Assembly (NCBI RefSeq): GCF_023983475.1
Contig: NZ_CP092712.1
Location: forward strand, 1,798,001-1,862,000
DNA length: 64,000 bases
Direction of reading: 5' to 3'
Source of the DNA: Aliivibrio fischeri ATCC 7744 = JCM 18803 = DSM 507
Lineage (GTDB): Bacteria; Pseudomonadota; Gammaproteobacteria; Enterobacterales; Vibrionaceae
Under the pieces are notes generated by a model. The model had not been told where the DNA came from and made no database searches. It saw only the letters and a list, made by a program, of their open reading frames with translations. Position 1 is the first letter of the stretch; each line of letters opens with the position of its first letter. Positions 35,986 to 45,605 of this stretch are shown in pieces. A program made the translations under genes and the position numbers.

Positions 35986-38523
35986 ATGTTTAAAAAGAAA
36001 CTTGGACTGTGCTCAGCAGCCGTAACTCTTGCTCTTTCTGCCCCAACTTTTGCGGCAGCCCCAGGGCAAGCGATCATCTCTTGGATGGAAACTGATTTTT
36101 CTATTATTGAGATCGATCAAGCAGCCACCTCATACAAAAGTCTGGTAACAGTAAAAGATTTTGCTGAAGTTCCTGTTACATGGGATCGTTGGTCTGGCGA
36201 GCCTGCTGAAAAATGGCGTGTGCTATTAAATGGTGTTGTTGTTCATGAAGAAAGTGTTTCTCCTGCGGCTTCACAAAAAGCGTCAACAACTCTACAGGTT
36301 CGTCAAGGCGGTCAGTATGAAATGACGGTGCAGCTTTGTAATGGTTCTGGTGCAGCAGAAGAATGTAGTACAAGTGCTGCAAAATCAATTGTTGTAGCAG
36401 ATACGGATGGTAGTCACTTAGATCCTTTACCAATGAATGTCGATCCTGCAAATGGCAATTACACCACACCTGCGGGTATGGTTTCAGGCGCCTATTTTGT
36501 TGAATGGGGTGTTTATGGACGTAAATTTGCTGTAGACCAAATCCCCGCGCAAAACTTAACTCATATACTTTATGGTTTCATTCCAATTTGTGGCCCTAAC
36601 CCATCATTAGGTGAAATTGAAAATGGAAACAGCCTAGCAGCTCTTAACCGTGCGTGTGCAGGTACTCCTGATTACGAAGTAGTTATTCATGATCCATGGG
36701 CAGCGGTTCAAATGCCACAACCACAATCTGGTCACGTTCATAGTACTCCTTATAAAGGAACTTACGGCCAAATGATGGCACTTAAGCAACGCTATCCAGA
36801 CCTAAAAATTGTTCCATCGATTGGTGGCTGGACATTATCTGACCCTTTCTACGATTTTGTTGATAAATCAAAACGAGACATTTTTGTTGCTTCAGTTAAA
36901 AAGTTTCTTAAAACATGGAAGTTTTATGATGGTGTAGACATTGACTGGGAATTCCCTGGTGGCGACGGTGCAAGTGCTACTGGTGGTGACCCTCTAAATG
37001 ACGGCCCTGCTTATGTTGCATTAATGCAAGAGCTAAGAGCAATGCTTGATGAATTAAGTGCTGAAACAGGAAAAACCTATGAATTAACATCAGCAATTGG
37101 TGCTGGTTATGACAAAATTGAAGATGTTGATTACGCTGCTGCATCTCAATATATGGATTACATCTTTGCAATGACATACGATTTCTTTGGCGGTTGGAAT
37201 AATGTTGTTGGTCACCAAACTGCACTAAACTGTGGTTCTCATATGTCTCAAGGCGAATGTGATGGTACAGGTCTTGATGATAAAGGCGAACCTCGTAAAG
37301 GACCTGCTTATACAACCAGCAATGCAATTGACTTATTACTTGCTCAAGGTGTTGATGCTAAGAAGTTGGTTGTAGGTGCTGCTATGTATGCACGAGGTTG
37401 GACTGGTGTTACACGTGACAGCATGACCGATCCAACAAATCCAATGACAGGGGTTGGTAACGGTAAAGTGGCAGGTTCATGGGAAGCAGGCGTAATTGAT
37501 TATAAAGACGTCGTTACTCGCTACATCAACAAAGCTGGCGTTGAAGTTGGTTATGATGAAGTAGCTCAAGCCGCTTACGCTTATGATCCAAGCAATGGCG
37601 ATTTAGTTACTTATGACAATAAAAGATCGATTTTAGCTAAAGGGGACTATGTTCGTTCATTAGGCTTAGGCGGTCTATTTGCATGGGAAATCGATGCTGA
37701 TAATGGTGACATTCTAAATGCAATGCAAGAAGGTCTTGCTGGTGATGGTACAGTTACGCCTCCTGCAAACAAAAAACCTGTCGCTAATGCTGGTGTAGAT
37801 GTTTCAGTTATTGCACCTGCATCTGTACAACTTGACGGTTCATTATCCTCGGATAGCGATGGTTCGATTGTTTCTTATGCATGGACACAAGTTTCTGGAC
37901 CTAATGTAACACTAATTGGCGCAGATTCAGTTAACCCAAGCTTTGCTACTGATACTTTTACTCAATCTGAAACACTTCAATTCACACTAACAGTGACAGA
38001 TGATAAAGGTGCGACTGCATCTGATTCAGTCGCAGTATCAGTAACCGTTGAAGGAACAGAACCAGTAAATAACCCACCAGTAGCCGTTATTGTTGCTCCA
38101 ACATCAGTAAATAAAGGCGACGTGGTTACACTTGATGCATCCACATCAACAGATGCAGACAGTGATCCATTAACATTCACATGGGTCGTTCCTGCAGGTG
38201 TTGATGCTAGTGTTGTTGGTTCTCAGGTTACCTTTACAGCGGCCTCTTACCCTGTCGACACACCTTTTGCTTTCTCTGTTACAGCAAATGATGGTCAAGC
38301 ATCAGACACAGCAAGTGTTACTGTTACTGTACTTAAAGATGCTGGTGAACCACCAGTAACTTGTGATAACGCATGGGATGCTTCAGCAGTCTATACAGGT
38401 GGTGACCAAGTTTCTCAAGCTGGTAAAGTATGGGAAGCGAAATGGTGGACAAAAGGTGATGAACCATCAAAATCTGGTGAATGGGGAGTATGGAAAGAGG
38501 TAGGTATTTCTACTTGTAACTAA
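35986..38523 (+). CDS. chiA: Secreted chitinase, GH18, ChiA-2-like
   Basis: 845 residues, close to V. cholerae ChiA-2. Order: signal peptide to about residue 23 (APTFAA), N-terminal ChiN Ig-like domain (about 24-135), GH18 barrel (about 155-585) with DGVDIDWE giving catalytic Glu322, two PKD-type domains (about 600-690 and 700-785), and a C-terminal CBM5/12 chitin-binding domain of about 50 residues (WDASAVYTGGDQVSQAGKVW). It cuts chitin outside the cell to oligosaccharides used as carbon and nitrogen source. A hallmark of marine vibrios. Confidence 0.95.
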   Translation: MFKKKLGLCSAAVTLALSAPTFAAAPGQAIISWMETDFSIIEIDQAATSYKSLVTVKDFAEVPVTWDRWSGEPAEKWRVLLNGVVVHEESVSPAASQKASTTLQVRQGGQYEMTVQLCNGSGAAEECSTSAAKSIVVADTDGSHLDPLPMNVDPANGNYTTPAGMVSGAYFVEWGVYGRKFAVDQIPAQNLTHILYGFIPICGPNPSLGEIENGNSLAALNRACAGTPDYEVVIHDPWAAVQMPQPQSGHVHSTPYKGTYGQMMALKQRYPDLKIVPSIGGWTLSDPFYDFVDKSKRDIFVASVKKFLKTWKFYDGVDIDWEFPGGDGASATGGDPLNDGPAYVALMQELRAMLDELSAETGKTYELTSAIGAGYDKIEDVDYAAASQYMDYIFAMTYDFFGGWNNVVGHQTALNCGSHMSQGECDGTGLDDKGEPRKGPAYTTSNAIDLLLAQGVDAKKLVVGAAMYARGWTGVTRDSMTDPTNPMTGVGNGKVAGSWEAGVIDYKDVVTRYINKAGVEVGYDEVAQAAYAYDPSNGDLVTYDNKRSILAKGDYVRSLGLGGLFAWEIDADNGDILNAMQEGLAGDGTVTPPANKKPVANAGVDVSVIAPASVQLDGSLSSDSDGSIVSYAWTQVSGPNVTLIGADSVNPSFATDTFTQSETLQFTLTVTDDKGATASDSVAVSVTVEGTEPVNNPPVAVIVAPTSVNKGDVVTLDASTSTDADSDPLTFTWVVPAGVDASVVGSQVTFTAASYPVDTPFAFSVTANDGQASDTASVTVTVLKDAGEPPVTCDNAWDASAVYTGGDQVSQAGKVWEAKWWTKGDEPSKSGEWGVWKEVGISTCN

Positions 38524-38542
38524 TCCTTTCATTTAAAAATGA

Positions 38543-38580
38543 AAAGACCAAGTTCATTTATCTGAACTTGGTCTTTCTTT
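38543..38580. terminator. Bidirectional terminator between chiA and tdk
   Basis: AAAGACCAAGTTCA-TTTATC-TGAACTTGGTCTTT, a perfect 14-bp stem with A/T runs at both ends, between convergent genes. Confidence 0.9.
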
Positions 38581-38609
38581 TCAAACCGTACAAGCTAATT
38601 AAGTAAACT

Positions 38610-39188
38610 CTATTTACCTAGCGCTTCTTTATAATGGCGTCGACATACTGAAACGTACAGCTCATTACCACCGATAGCAACTTGATCACCATCCGCAATA
38701 GCTACACCATGCTCATCCGTACGGATCACCATGTTTGCTTTACGTCCACAGTGACAAATGGTTTTTAATTCAACCAATTTATCAGCCCAAGAAAGTAAAT
38801 ATTTACTTCCCTCAAACAACTCTCCTAAAAAGTCAGTTCGTAAGCCATAACAAAGTGCTGGGATGTTTAATTTATCAACGACTTCTGTCAGTTGATATAC
38901 TTGTTCTTTGGTTAAAAACTGACATTCATCAATTAAAACACAGTGAAGTTTTTCTGCTTCATGCAACTCTTTAATTGCATCGAATACATTCGTTTCTTTA
39001 TTAAACAAGTGTGCTTCTGCATGTAAACCAATTCGAGAACTTACTTTACCAACACCATAACGATCATCAATCGCTGCTGTAAAAATAGCAGGATTCATAC
39101 CGCGTTCTTGATAGTTAAATGATGATTGAAGAAGTGTTGTTGATTTCCCCGCATTCATTGCAGAGTAATAAAAATACATTTGTGCCAC
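38610..39188 (-). CDS. tdk: Thymidine kinase
   Basis: 192 residues. P-loop SAMNAGKST (about 9-17), catalytic DECQFL with the base glutamate, lasso region with zinc cysteines CHCGRKA and C-terminal CRRHY. Phosphorylates thymidine in the salvage route. Normal length; ATG at 39188. Confidence 0.95.
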   Translation of the reverse strand: MAQMYFYYSAMNAGKSTTLLQSSFNYQERGMNPAIFTAAIDDRYGVGKVSSRIGLHAEAHLFNKETNVFDAIKELHEAEKLHCVLIDECQFLTKEQVYQLTEVVDKLNIPALCYGLRTDFLGELFEGSKYLLSWADKLVELKTICHCGRKANMVIRTDEHGVAIADGDQVAIGGNELYVSVCRRHYKEALGK

Positions 39189-39229
39189 AAATGTGTCCTC
39201 TATTAAAGTTTAAAAATTTGGTAATAAAA

Positions 39230-39250
39230 AAGGCTGGAAATACCAGCCCT
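39230..39250 (-). terminator. cysS terminator
   Basis: GGCTGG-AAATA-CCAGCC with a T-run on the minus strand. Confidence 0.75.
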
Positions 39251-39269
39251 TTATATAAAACTGTTTGTA

Positions 39270-40655
39270 TTACTTACGACGCCACGTTGTTCCTTCAGGG
39301 CCATCTTCTAATACAATATTTAATGCCGCAATCGCATCACGAGCGGCATCTGCTGCTGCCCAATCTTTTGCTGTACGAGCATCATTACGCGCTTTAATTA
39401 ACGCTTCGATTTCCGCAACATCATCATTGCTGCTTCCACCTTGTAAGAATGCTTCAGGCTCTTGTGATAATAAACCCAATACATCTGCTAGTTCACGCAT
39501 CAAAGCACCTAATTTAGACGCAGTGTCTAAATTTTCAGTTTTAAGACGGTTCACTTCGCGAGCCATTTCAAATAATACTGAATACGCTTCTGGTGTATTA
39601 AAATCATCATTCATCGCTGTAGAGAAGCGACCAACAAACTCTTCACCACCAGCAGGAGTCACTGATAAATCAAGACCACGTAGCGATGTGTATAAACGTT
39701 CTAGTGATGCACGAGCTTGATTTAGATTCTCTTCACTGTAGTTTAATTGGCTACGGTAGTGGCCAGACATTAAGAAGTAACGAACCGTTTCTGAATCGTA
39801 ATGAGCAAGAACATCACGAATAGTAAAGAAATTACCTAACGACTTAGACATTTTCTCACGATCAACCATCACCATTCCACTGTGCATCCAAGTGTTTACG
39901 TATGGTGTATCATGTGCACAGCAAGATTGAGCAATTTCATTTTCATGGTGTGGGAACATTAGATCAGAACCACCACCATGAATATCGAAATGATCACCTA
40001 GAATAGATGAGTTCATCGCAGAACATTCAATGTGCCAACCTGGACGGCCTGGTCCCCATGGAGATTCCCATGTTGGTTCACCTGGTTTTGACATTTTCCA
40101 TAAAACGAAATCCATACCACTACGTTTTACACTTGCTTCTTCTAATGTAACGCGAGAGCCTGCTTGAAGTTGTTCAAGATCTTGGCGAGAAAGACGACCA
40201 TATTCATCGTATTTTTTCACTTCAAACATAACATCGCCATTCGATGCAACATAAGCAAAACCACGCTCAATTAATCGCTCAACTAATGCAACGATTTCTT
40301 TAATGTACTCTGTTGCACGAGGTTCTACATCTGGGCGTTTCATGTTTAACGCATCAAAATCAGCATGCATGTCAGCAATCAAACGCTCTGTTAATGCATC
40401 ACATGTTTCGCCATTTTCAGCGGCACGTTTAATGATTTTGTCATCAATATCTGTGATGTTACGAACGAAAGTTAAGTCGTAACCAAGAAAACGTAAATAA
40501 CGAGAAATCACATCAAAAGAGACAAATGTACGACCGTGGCCGATATGACACAAATCGTAAATGGTAACCCCACACACATACATACCGACTTTACCTTCGG
40601 TAATTGGCTTAAATTCTTCTTTTTGACGTGTAAGTGAGTTATATATTTTCAACAT
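39270..40655 (-). CDS. cysS: Cysteinyl-tRNA synthetase
   Basis: 461 residues, class I synthetase. Zinc ligands include the N-terminal C in YVCGVTIYD, the CSAMNSS cysteine and HHENE. The HIGH-like motif HIGHGRTF (about 37) and KMSKSLGN motif (about 268) are intact. Charges tRNA-Cys, two genes of which lie at 3521-3961. Divergent from ppiB. Confidence 0.96.
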   Translation of the reverse strand: MLKIYNSLTRQKEEFKPITEGKVGMYVCGVTIYDLCHIGHGRTFVSFDVISRYLRFLGYDLTFVRNITDIDDKIIKRAAENGETCDALTERLIADMHADFDALNMKRPDVEPRATEYIKEIVALVERLIERGFAYVASNGDVMFEVKKYDEYGRLSRQDLEQLQAGSRVTLEEASVKRSGMDFVLWKMSKPGEPTWESPWGPGRPGWHIECSAMNSSILGDHFDIHGGGSDLMFPHHENEIAQSCCAHDTPYVNTWMHSGMVMVDREKMSKSLGNFFTIRDVLAHYDSETVRYFLMSGHYRSQLNYSEENLNQARASLERLYTSLRGLDLSVTPAGGEEFVGRFSTAMNDDFNTPEAYSVLFEMAREVNRLKTENLDTASKLGALMRELADVLGLLSQEPEAFLQGGSSNDDVAEIEALIKARNDARTAKDWAAADAARDAIAALNIVLEDGPEGTTWRRK

Positions 40656-40803
40656 GCTCTTTTTTTACTCATTATTTGTTTAAAGGATATATATAAGCTA
40701 TTAGACCTATATTAAGTGCTGATAGCAAGAAAATTCCCTGTAGATTCTGATTAATCTTAGGTAAAATCAAATTCTATTTAAATACAATTACAAAGGTAAT
40801 TCC

Positions 40804-41301
40804 ATGATCATCCTACATACATCATTTGGTGACATCACAGTTAAACTTCACGAAGACAAAGCACCAGCAACTTGTGCTAACTTCCTACAATACTGTAAAG
40901 ATGGTTTCTACGACAACACTCTTTTCCACCGTGTAATTGATGGTTTTATGGTTCAAGGTGGCGGCATGACTTCAGGTCTTGAAGAAAAAACTGGCCGTGC
41001 AACTATCAAAAACGAAGCAAACAATGGCCTAAGCAACAAAGTAGGTACATTAGCGATGGCTCGTACTATGGAACCGCATTCTGCAAGTTCTCAATTCTTC
41101 ATCAACGTTAACGACAACAAATTCCTAGATTTCAAATCTGAATCTCTAGATGGTTGGGGTTACTGTGTGTTTGCTGAAGTTGTTGAAGGCATGGACGTTG
41201 TAAACAAAATCAAAGGTGTTGCTACGGGCAACTACGGTTACGTACACCAAGATGTTCCTGTTGAAGAAGTATTCATCACAGGCACAACAATCACAGAATA
41301 A
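40804..41301 (+). CDS. ppiB: Peptidyl-prolyl cis-trans isomerase B (cyclophilin)
   Basis: 165 residues without a signal peptide, so cytoplasmic. Cyclophilin motifs [17 protein letters not shown] (catalytic Arg), [13 protein letters not shown] and [11 protein letters not shown]. Ribosome site AAAGGTAA lies before ATG. Highly biased codon use, in line with strong expression. Confidence 0.95.
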   Translation: MIILHTSFGDITVKLHEDKAPATCANFLQYCKDGFYDNTLFHRVIDGFMVQGGGMTSGLEEKTGRATIKNEANNGLSNKVGTLAMARTMEPHSASSQFFINVNDNKFLDFKSESLDGWGYCVFAEVVEGMDVVNKIKGVATGNYGYVHQDVPVEEVFITGTTITE

Positions 41302-41312
41302 TTCTGTTTTTT

Positions 41313-41340
41313 TGCCAGCTTTATTCGAAGCTGGCATTTT
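41313..41340 (+). terminator. ppiB terminator
   Basis: TGCCAGCTT-TATTCG-AAGCTGGCA followed by TTTT. Confidence 0.85.
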
Positions 41341-41361
41341 CTCATTACCAATAAAGTATTT

Positions 41362-42087
41362 ATGACTATCTTATTTATTTCTGATCTTCACTTATCCCCT
41401 CTTCGCCCTGACATCACTGATTGTTTTATTGATTTTATGCAGAATGAAGCCATACATGCTGAAAAACTCTACGTATTAGGTGATTTATTTGAGTTTTGGA
41501 TTGGTGATGATGATAATTCTCCATTTAATGTTTTAGTTAAAAATGAATTTAAAGCATTAACGAAAAAAGGAGTCAAATGTTACTTTATTCAAGGTAATAG
41601 AGACTTCCTGCTTAATAAACGCTTTTGTAAAGAAACGGGAGTTGAGCTTTTAGATGATCACACGGTTATCGACCTTGATGGTGAAAAAGTCCTTATTATG
41701 CACGGTGATACCTTGTGCATTGATGATATAAAATATCAAGAATTTAGAGCTAAAGTGCACAAACCATGGCTTCAATGGGTATTCAACCGAATTCCACTTT
41801 TCATTCGCCAGCGTATAGTAAAAAACGTTCAGGATAAGATTAAAGAGAAAAAACAAACTAAAACGCTATGCATCATGGATGTTACTCAAAGTGAAGTTGA
41901 ACGTGTCATGCAAGAAGAAGGAGTTCAACGTCTTATTCATGGACATACTCACAGGCCAGATACACATACCTTTATTAGCAATGATAAAGAGATGACTCGC
42001 ATAGTATTAGGCGACTGGTATAGCCAAGGTTCGATCCTTGAATATTCAGATAAAGTCTACTCACTTCACAAAAAAGAGTTTAAATAA
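41362..42087 (+). CDS. lpxH: UDP-2,3-diacylglucosamine diphosphatase
   Basis: 241 residues, calcineurin-like metallophosphoesterase. Metal-binding motifs in order: [30 protein letters not shown] and GHTHRPDTH. It splits UDP-2,3-diacylglucosamine to lipid X in lipid A synthesis at the inner membrane. The ppiB-lpxH order is the usual one in gammaproteobacteria. Slightly AT-richer than ppiB. Confidence 0.94.
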   Translation: MTILFISDLHLSPLRPDITDCFIDFMQNEAIHAEKLYVLGDLFEFWIGDDDNSPFNVLVKNEFKALTKKGVKCYFIQGNRDFLLNKRFCKETGVELLDDHTVIDLDGEKVLIMHGDTLCIDDIKYQEFRAKVHKPWLQWVFNRIPLFIRQRIVKNVQDKIKEKKQTKTLCIMDVTQSEVERVMQEEGVQRLIHGHTHRPDTHTFISNDKEMTRIVLGDWYSQGSILEYSDKVYSLHKKEFK

Positions 42088-42200
42088 TTATTTTTAATCG
42101 TTTGCCTTTAAATGTCTCAAACAAGAAACATAGTTTTTTTACTGTAAAGCGTTTATTATGAGCGCAGTTCCGATTCAACACGCTGTAGAGAAAAGTTGTT

Positions 42201-43403
42201 ATGTACACATATGTTGCTCGTCAACCAATCTTAGACCTAAGTAAAAATACGATTGGTTACGAATTATTATTTCGAGACGGTCCAAAAAACACTTTTCCAC
42301 TTGTTGAAGCAGAAGAAGCAACGAGCCGACTCTTATCTGATCATTTTTTAAGCTCGTACTGCAATGCAACAAATGATAAATTAGGTTTTGTTAATTTTCC
42401 TCAACAAAGCCTACTAAATCTGGTTCCTACGCTTTTTAACCCTGATAACTTAGTGGTTGAAATACTGGAAGACTGTATTCCAAACCCTGAATTATTAGTA
42501 GCGATTAAACGCCTTGCAAAACTAGGTTACAAACTTGCTCTTGATGATTTTGAGCCAAACCCAGACTGGACCCCTTTTCTACCGTACATTGATATCATCA
42601 AGTTTGATATGCGTACAATGCCAATTCTGAAAGCAAAACTATTCATTCGTCATTGTGAAAAATACAATATTAAATTTTTAGCTGAGAAAGTAGAAACTTA
42701 CGAAGAATTTGAGCAAGCAAAAGATGCTGGTTTTACTTATTTCCAAGGCTATTTTTTCAGTAAGCCTGAAATGCTTCAGCAACGAGCAATTCAACCAAAT
42801 CAACTTGCAATTATTCAGTTGTATCAAGAGATCTCTGCACCTAGTGTTGATTTCAACACCGTAGAAAAATACATCACTCAAGATGTTTCACTTTCTTATA
42901 AACTGCTTCGCTTTGTTAATTCATCTTCGATTATTGACAAGCCGATCACTTCTTTTAAACAAGCATTAGTCTATTTAGGTGAAACTAAGCTTCGCCAATT
43001 TGTATCATTAGTCGCTGTGGCTCATGCAACCCAACACAAACCGCAATCTCTATACACCTTATCAATCCACCGTGCTAGATTATGTGAGTTAATCGTAACT
43101 AAAACGGATATTGAATTAGAGCCAAGCCAAGCTTTTTTAGTTGGTCTGTTTTCTTTACTTGAACCTTTACTAGATCAACCGCTTGAAACACTTATTCAGC
43201 ATTTACCTATTTCTATTGAAATAAAACAAGCACTGACTGAGCGTAAAGGATTATTAGGAAAGCTGATATTAGCCATCGAAAGCTATGAAAAAGCAGATTG
43301 GAGTGTCGTTGCGGAATGCTGTCGAGTTCTAAATATTACAGAAAAAGAATTTACCGCTTGTTATAAAGAATCTGCCAAATGGGTAGATGAGATAGCAAAA
43401 TAG
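42201..43403 (+). CDS. EAL-HDOD signalling protein (YuxH/CdgJ type)
   Basis: 400 residues: an N-terminal EAL domain (about 1-200) and a C-terminal HDOD domain (about 205-390). The EAL signature reads ELLF instead of EALL. The acidic and other key positions still seem present: E in YELLF, N in FVNF, E in VVEILED, DD in LALDDFEP, K in IIKFD, E in LAEKVET and Q in FQGYFFSKP. Cyclic di-GMP binding or weak hydrolysis is therefore possible but not assured. HDOD domains lack the HD catalytic pair and act in regulation. Forms a short operon with the next gene (12-base gap). Confidence 0.85.
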   Translation: MYTYVARQPILDLSKNTIGYELLFRDGPKNTFPLVEAEEATSRLLSDHFLSSYCNATNDKLGFVNFPQQSLLNLVPTLFNPDNLVVEILEDCIPNPELLVAIKRLAKLGYKLALDDFEPNPDWTPFLPYIDIIKFDMRTMPILKAKLFIRHCEKYNIKFLAEKVETYEEFEQAKDAGFTYFQGYFFSKPEMLQQRAIQPNQLAIIQLYQEISAPSVDFNTVEKYITQDVSLSYKLLRFVNSSSIIDKPITSFKQALVYLGETKLRQFVSLVAVAHATQHKPQSLYTLSIHRARLCELIVTKTDIELEPSQAFLVGLFSLLEPLLDQPLETLIQHLPISIEIKQALTERKGLLGKLILAIESYEKADWSVVAECCRVLNITEKEFTACYKESAKWVDEIAK

Positions 43404-43415
43404 AGACGTCTGAAT

Positions 43416-43814
43416 ATGTCAAAATCAAATCATTGCCCTTGCGGTACAAAAAAAAATTATTCTGTTTGTTGTGAGCCTATTCATAACAATCATTCACTAG
43501 CGATAACTCCTGAACTTTTAATGCGCTCTCGTTACAGTGCCCATGTTAAAGAATTAGTGCAGTATATTATTGATACCTACCACCCTTCTTGTAATGCGGA
43601 AGAGTTTAGAGAAGGTATTATTGACTCTGTTGAGTTGGATTGGCGTAAACTTAAAGTTATCTCTTCTTCATTATCAAAAGAAAATGCTAATGAAGGTTTT
43701 GTGACATTTAAAGCGACCTATTCAGAAGATGGCCAACTGCATCAATTGAAAGAATGCTCTCGCTTTGTCAAAGAAGATGGAAAATGGTTCTATATTGATG
43801 GCGATGTGGAATAA
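43416..43814 (+). CDS. YchJ/UPF0225-type SEC-C protein
   Basis: 132 residues. The N-terminal SEC-C zinc motif CPCGTKKNYSVCC (about 8-20) is followed by a single YchJ-like NTF2-type domain. E. coli YchJ has a second SEC-C motif at its C-terminus, and this protein does not. Function unknown; the zinc motif suggests protein or nucleic-acid contact. Probably co-transcribed with the EAL-HDOD gene. Confidence 0.85.
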   Translation: MSKSNHCPCGTKKNYSVCCEPIHNNHSLAITPELLMRSRYSAHVKELVQYIIDTYHPSCNAEEFREGIIDSVELDWRKLKVISSSLSKENANEGFVTFKATYSEDGQLHQLKECSRFVKEDGKWFYIDGDVE

Positions 43815-43824
43815 AAGACATAAA

Positions 43825-43855
43825 AAAACGAGAGCCTTTGCTCTCGTTTTTATTT
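43825..43855. terminator. Terminator between ychJ-like gene and NSS transporter
   Basis: AAAACGAGAG-CCTTTG-CTCTCGTTTT between convergent genes, with A/T runs on both sides. Confidence 0.9.
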
Positions 43856-43874
43856 TCAATGCTAATTTCTCAAA

Positions 43875-45299
43875 TTAGAATTTTTTCGATATTAACGCAG
43901 CACCTGCAATAATACCTACACCAAGCAACATAATAGCGCCTTTACCACTATCAAATCCTGATGAAATCCCCATAAATGCAACAATTGCGATTGCTACAGG
44001 GATGATAAACTTAACTAAAACATACCATAGACCGAACAATGGGAATTTAACTTCACCACCGTTTGTTATCTCATCTTCCAGATCTTCTCGTTTCAATCTC
44101 CAACCCGCAAAGATACATACCAACATACCACCAACAGCTAAGAAGATCTTATCAGTTAACAAGTCAAAGATATCAAAAGCACCAGTATCAAATAATGTTG
44201 GTCCTACGCCACCTAAAGATAGAGAAGCAAAAATACATAAAATAGCCATTACCGAACTTGCTGTAATCACCGCTTTAACACGTGATAGTCCTTTTTCATC
44301 AATTAAGTACGCCACAACAACTTCTAATAGAGAAACAGAAGATGTCAGTGCTGCAACACTTAAACCAATAAAGAACATAAGAGCTAAAAGAAGACCAATA
44401 ATGCCACCCATTTCAGCAAATAGTTGAGGCACAACTACAAATACAAGACCTGGGCCTGCTGTTGGAGCCATACCAAATGCAAACATTGCTGGGAACATTG
44501 CTACACCAGCAAGGATTGCGACACCGGTATCCATTGCTGTAACCATTGCTGTTGTTTGTACTAGATTTTCTTTTTTCTTCAAATAAGAACCGTACGTCAT
44601 CATACAACCCATACCTAAAGATAATGAGAAGAAGGCTTGACCTAAAGCAGCCAAAATAACGTTACTATCAATTTTAGAAAAATCAGGACTAAATAAAAAC
44701 TCAAGACCCGCCATTGAACCTGGAAGCATTAATCCTTTTACAGAAACAATAATCAGGATAATGAAAAGCAGTGGCATTAAGATTTTACCTGCTTTCTCGA
44801 TCCCACCAGAAATACCTTTCATTACAATGACAATATTTAAAAACAGATAAAAAGCCATCCACATTAACGGTTGGATTGGATCAGAAATAAATCCACCAAA
44901 ACTATCACCAATCGCTTCTGGAGCGCTTAATAATCCCGTGCCAACTTTGGCGATGTAAGCAATCGCCCATCCACCAACTACAGGATAGAAACCCATGATC
45001 AATAGACCACTTGTTACACCGATAACACCAGCAAAGGTCCAACGGCGATCAGTAGATTTAAAAGCACCTACGGCTGATTTTTGTGTTCGACGACCAATAG
45101 CAAACTCAGTCAACATCACACTAAAACCGATAAAAATAACGAAGAACAGATAGATAGCAACAAATGCACCACCACCATTATCTCCTGCTGTATATGGAAA
45201 TTTCCAAATATTACCCAAACCAACAGCTGATCCTGCTGCTGCCATGACAAACCCTAATTTTGAACCCCAATTGTCGCGGGGCTTTGTAGAAGCGCTCAT
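43875..45299 (-). CDS. Sodium-dependent amino-acid transporter (NSS family)
   Basis: 474 residues from ATG at 45299 (MSASTKPRDNWGS). A frame from 45326 adds nine residues but has no ribosome site. About 12 membrane helices. The sodium and substrate site signature AAAGSAVGLGNIWKFPY is in helix 1, and SLSLGMGCMMTYGSY is in helix 6. Bacterial NSS proteins import amino acids, often aromatic ones, with sodium. A TyrR-like box upstream supports tyrosine or tryptophan, but the substrate is not proven by sequence. Confidence 0.9.
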   Translation of the reverse strand: MSASTKPRDNWGSKLGFVMAAAGSAVGLGNIWKFPYTAGDNGGGAFVAIYLFFVIFIGFSVMLTEFAIGRRTQKSAVGAFKSTDRRWTFAGVIGVTSGLLIMGFYPVVGGWAIAYIAKVGTGLLSAPEAIGDSFGGFISDPIQPLMWMAFYLFLNIVIVMKGISGGIEKAGKILMPLLFIILIIVSVKGLMLPGSMAGLEFLFSPDFSKIDSNVILAALGQAFFSLSLGMGCMMTYGSYLKKKENLVQTTAMVTAMDTGVAILAGVAMFPAMFAFGMAPTAGPGLVFVVVPQLFAEMGGIIGLLLALMFFIGLSVAALTSSVSLLEVVVAYLIDEKGLSRVKAVITASSVMAILCIFASLSLGGVGPTLFDTGAFDIFDLLTDKIFLAVGGMLVCIFAGWRLKREDLEDEITNGGEVKFPLFGLWYVLVKFIIPVAIAIVAFMGISSGFDSGKGAIMLLGVGIIAGAALISKKF

Positions 45300-45605
45300 A
45301 CCCACGTTTATCTCCAAACTATCCATGCTGTGTTAATAAATTTACGCCAAAAAAGTTGTGTACATATTTTTGTACATTCTAAAAATTTGGAATGGCGTAC
45401 CATCAATTGCAAGTAAAACAGTTTAAGAATAAAATCGGAACCCCACAGTTGCATTTTTTTAACATATGACACCTTTTTGTGCCTTATGTGTTTACAATTT
45501 CATCAATAATTTTTATTTTGTAAATTTTTGCATTCCTATCTACTCTTTTCTTATCACTCCTGATTTAATAGAGATCCTCTTACTTTTTTCACTGATAGAG
45601 CGCTA
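45300..45605. other. Divergent control region between NSS transporter and clsA
   Basis: About 300 AT-rich bases with promoters for both directions. The TyrR-like box at 45359-45376 is the only clear site. No small gene is evident. Confidence 0.45.
45359..45376 (-). promoter_or_regulatory. TyrR-like box upstream of the NSS transporter
   Basis: TGTACA-TATTTT-TGTACA fits the TyrR pattern TGTAAA-N6-TTTACA at 10 of 12 fixed positions. The essential G and C, spaced 14 bases apart, are kept. It is about 60 bases upstream of the transporter start. Confidence 0.45.

Noticed and set aside
36176-37327. Minus-strand frames inside the chitinase gene
   Set aside because: Antisense shadows of a strongly coding GH18 gene, with no ribosome sites and biased repetitive composition.
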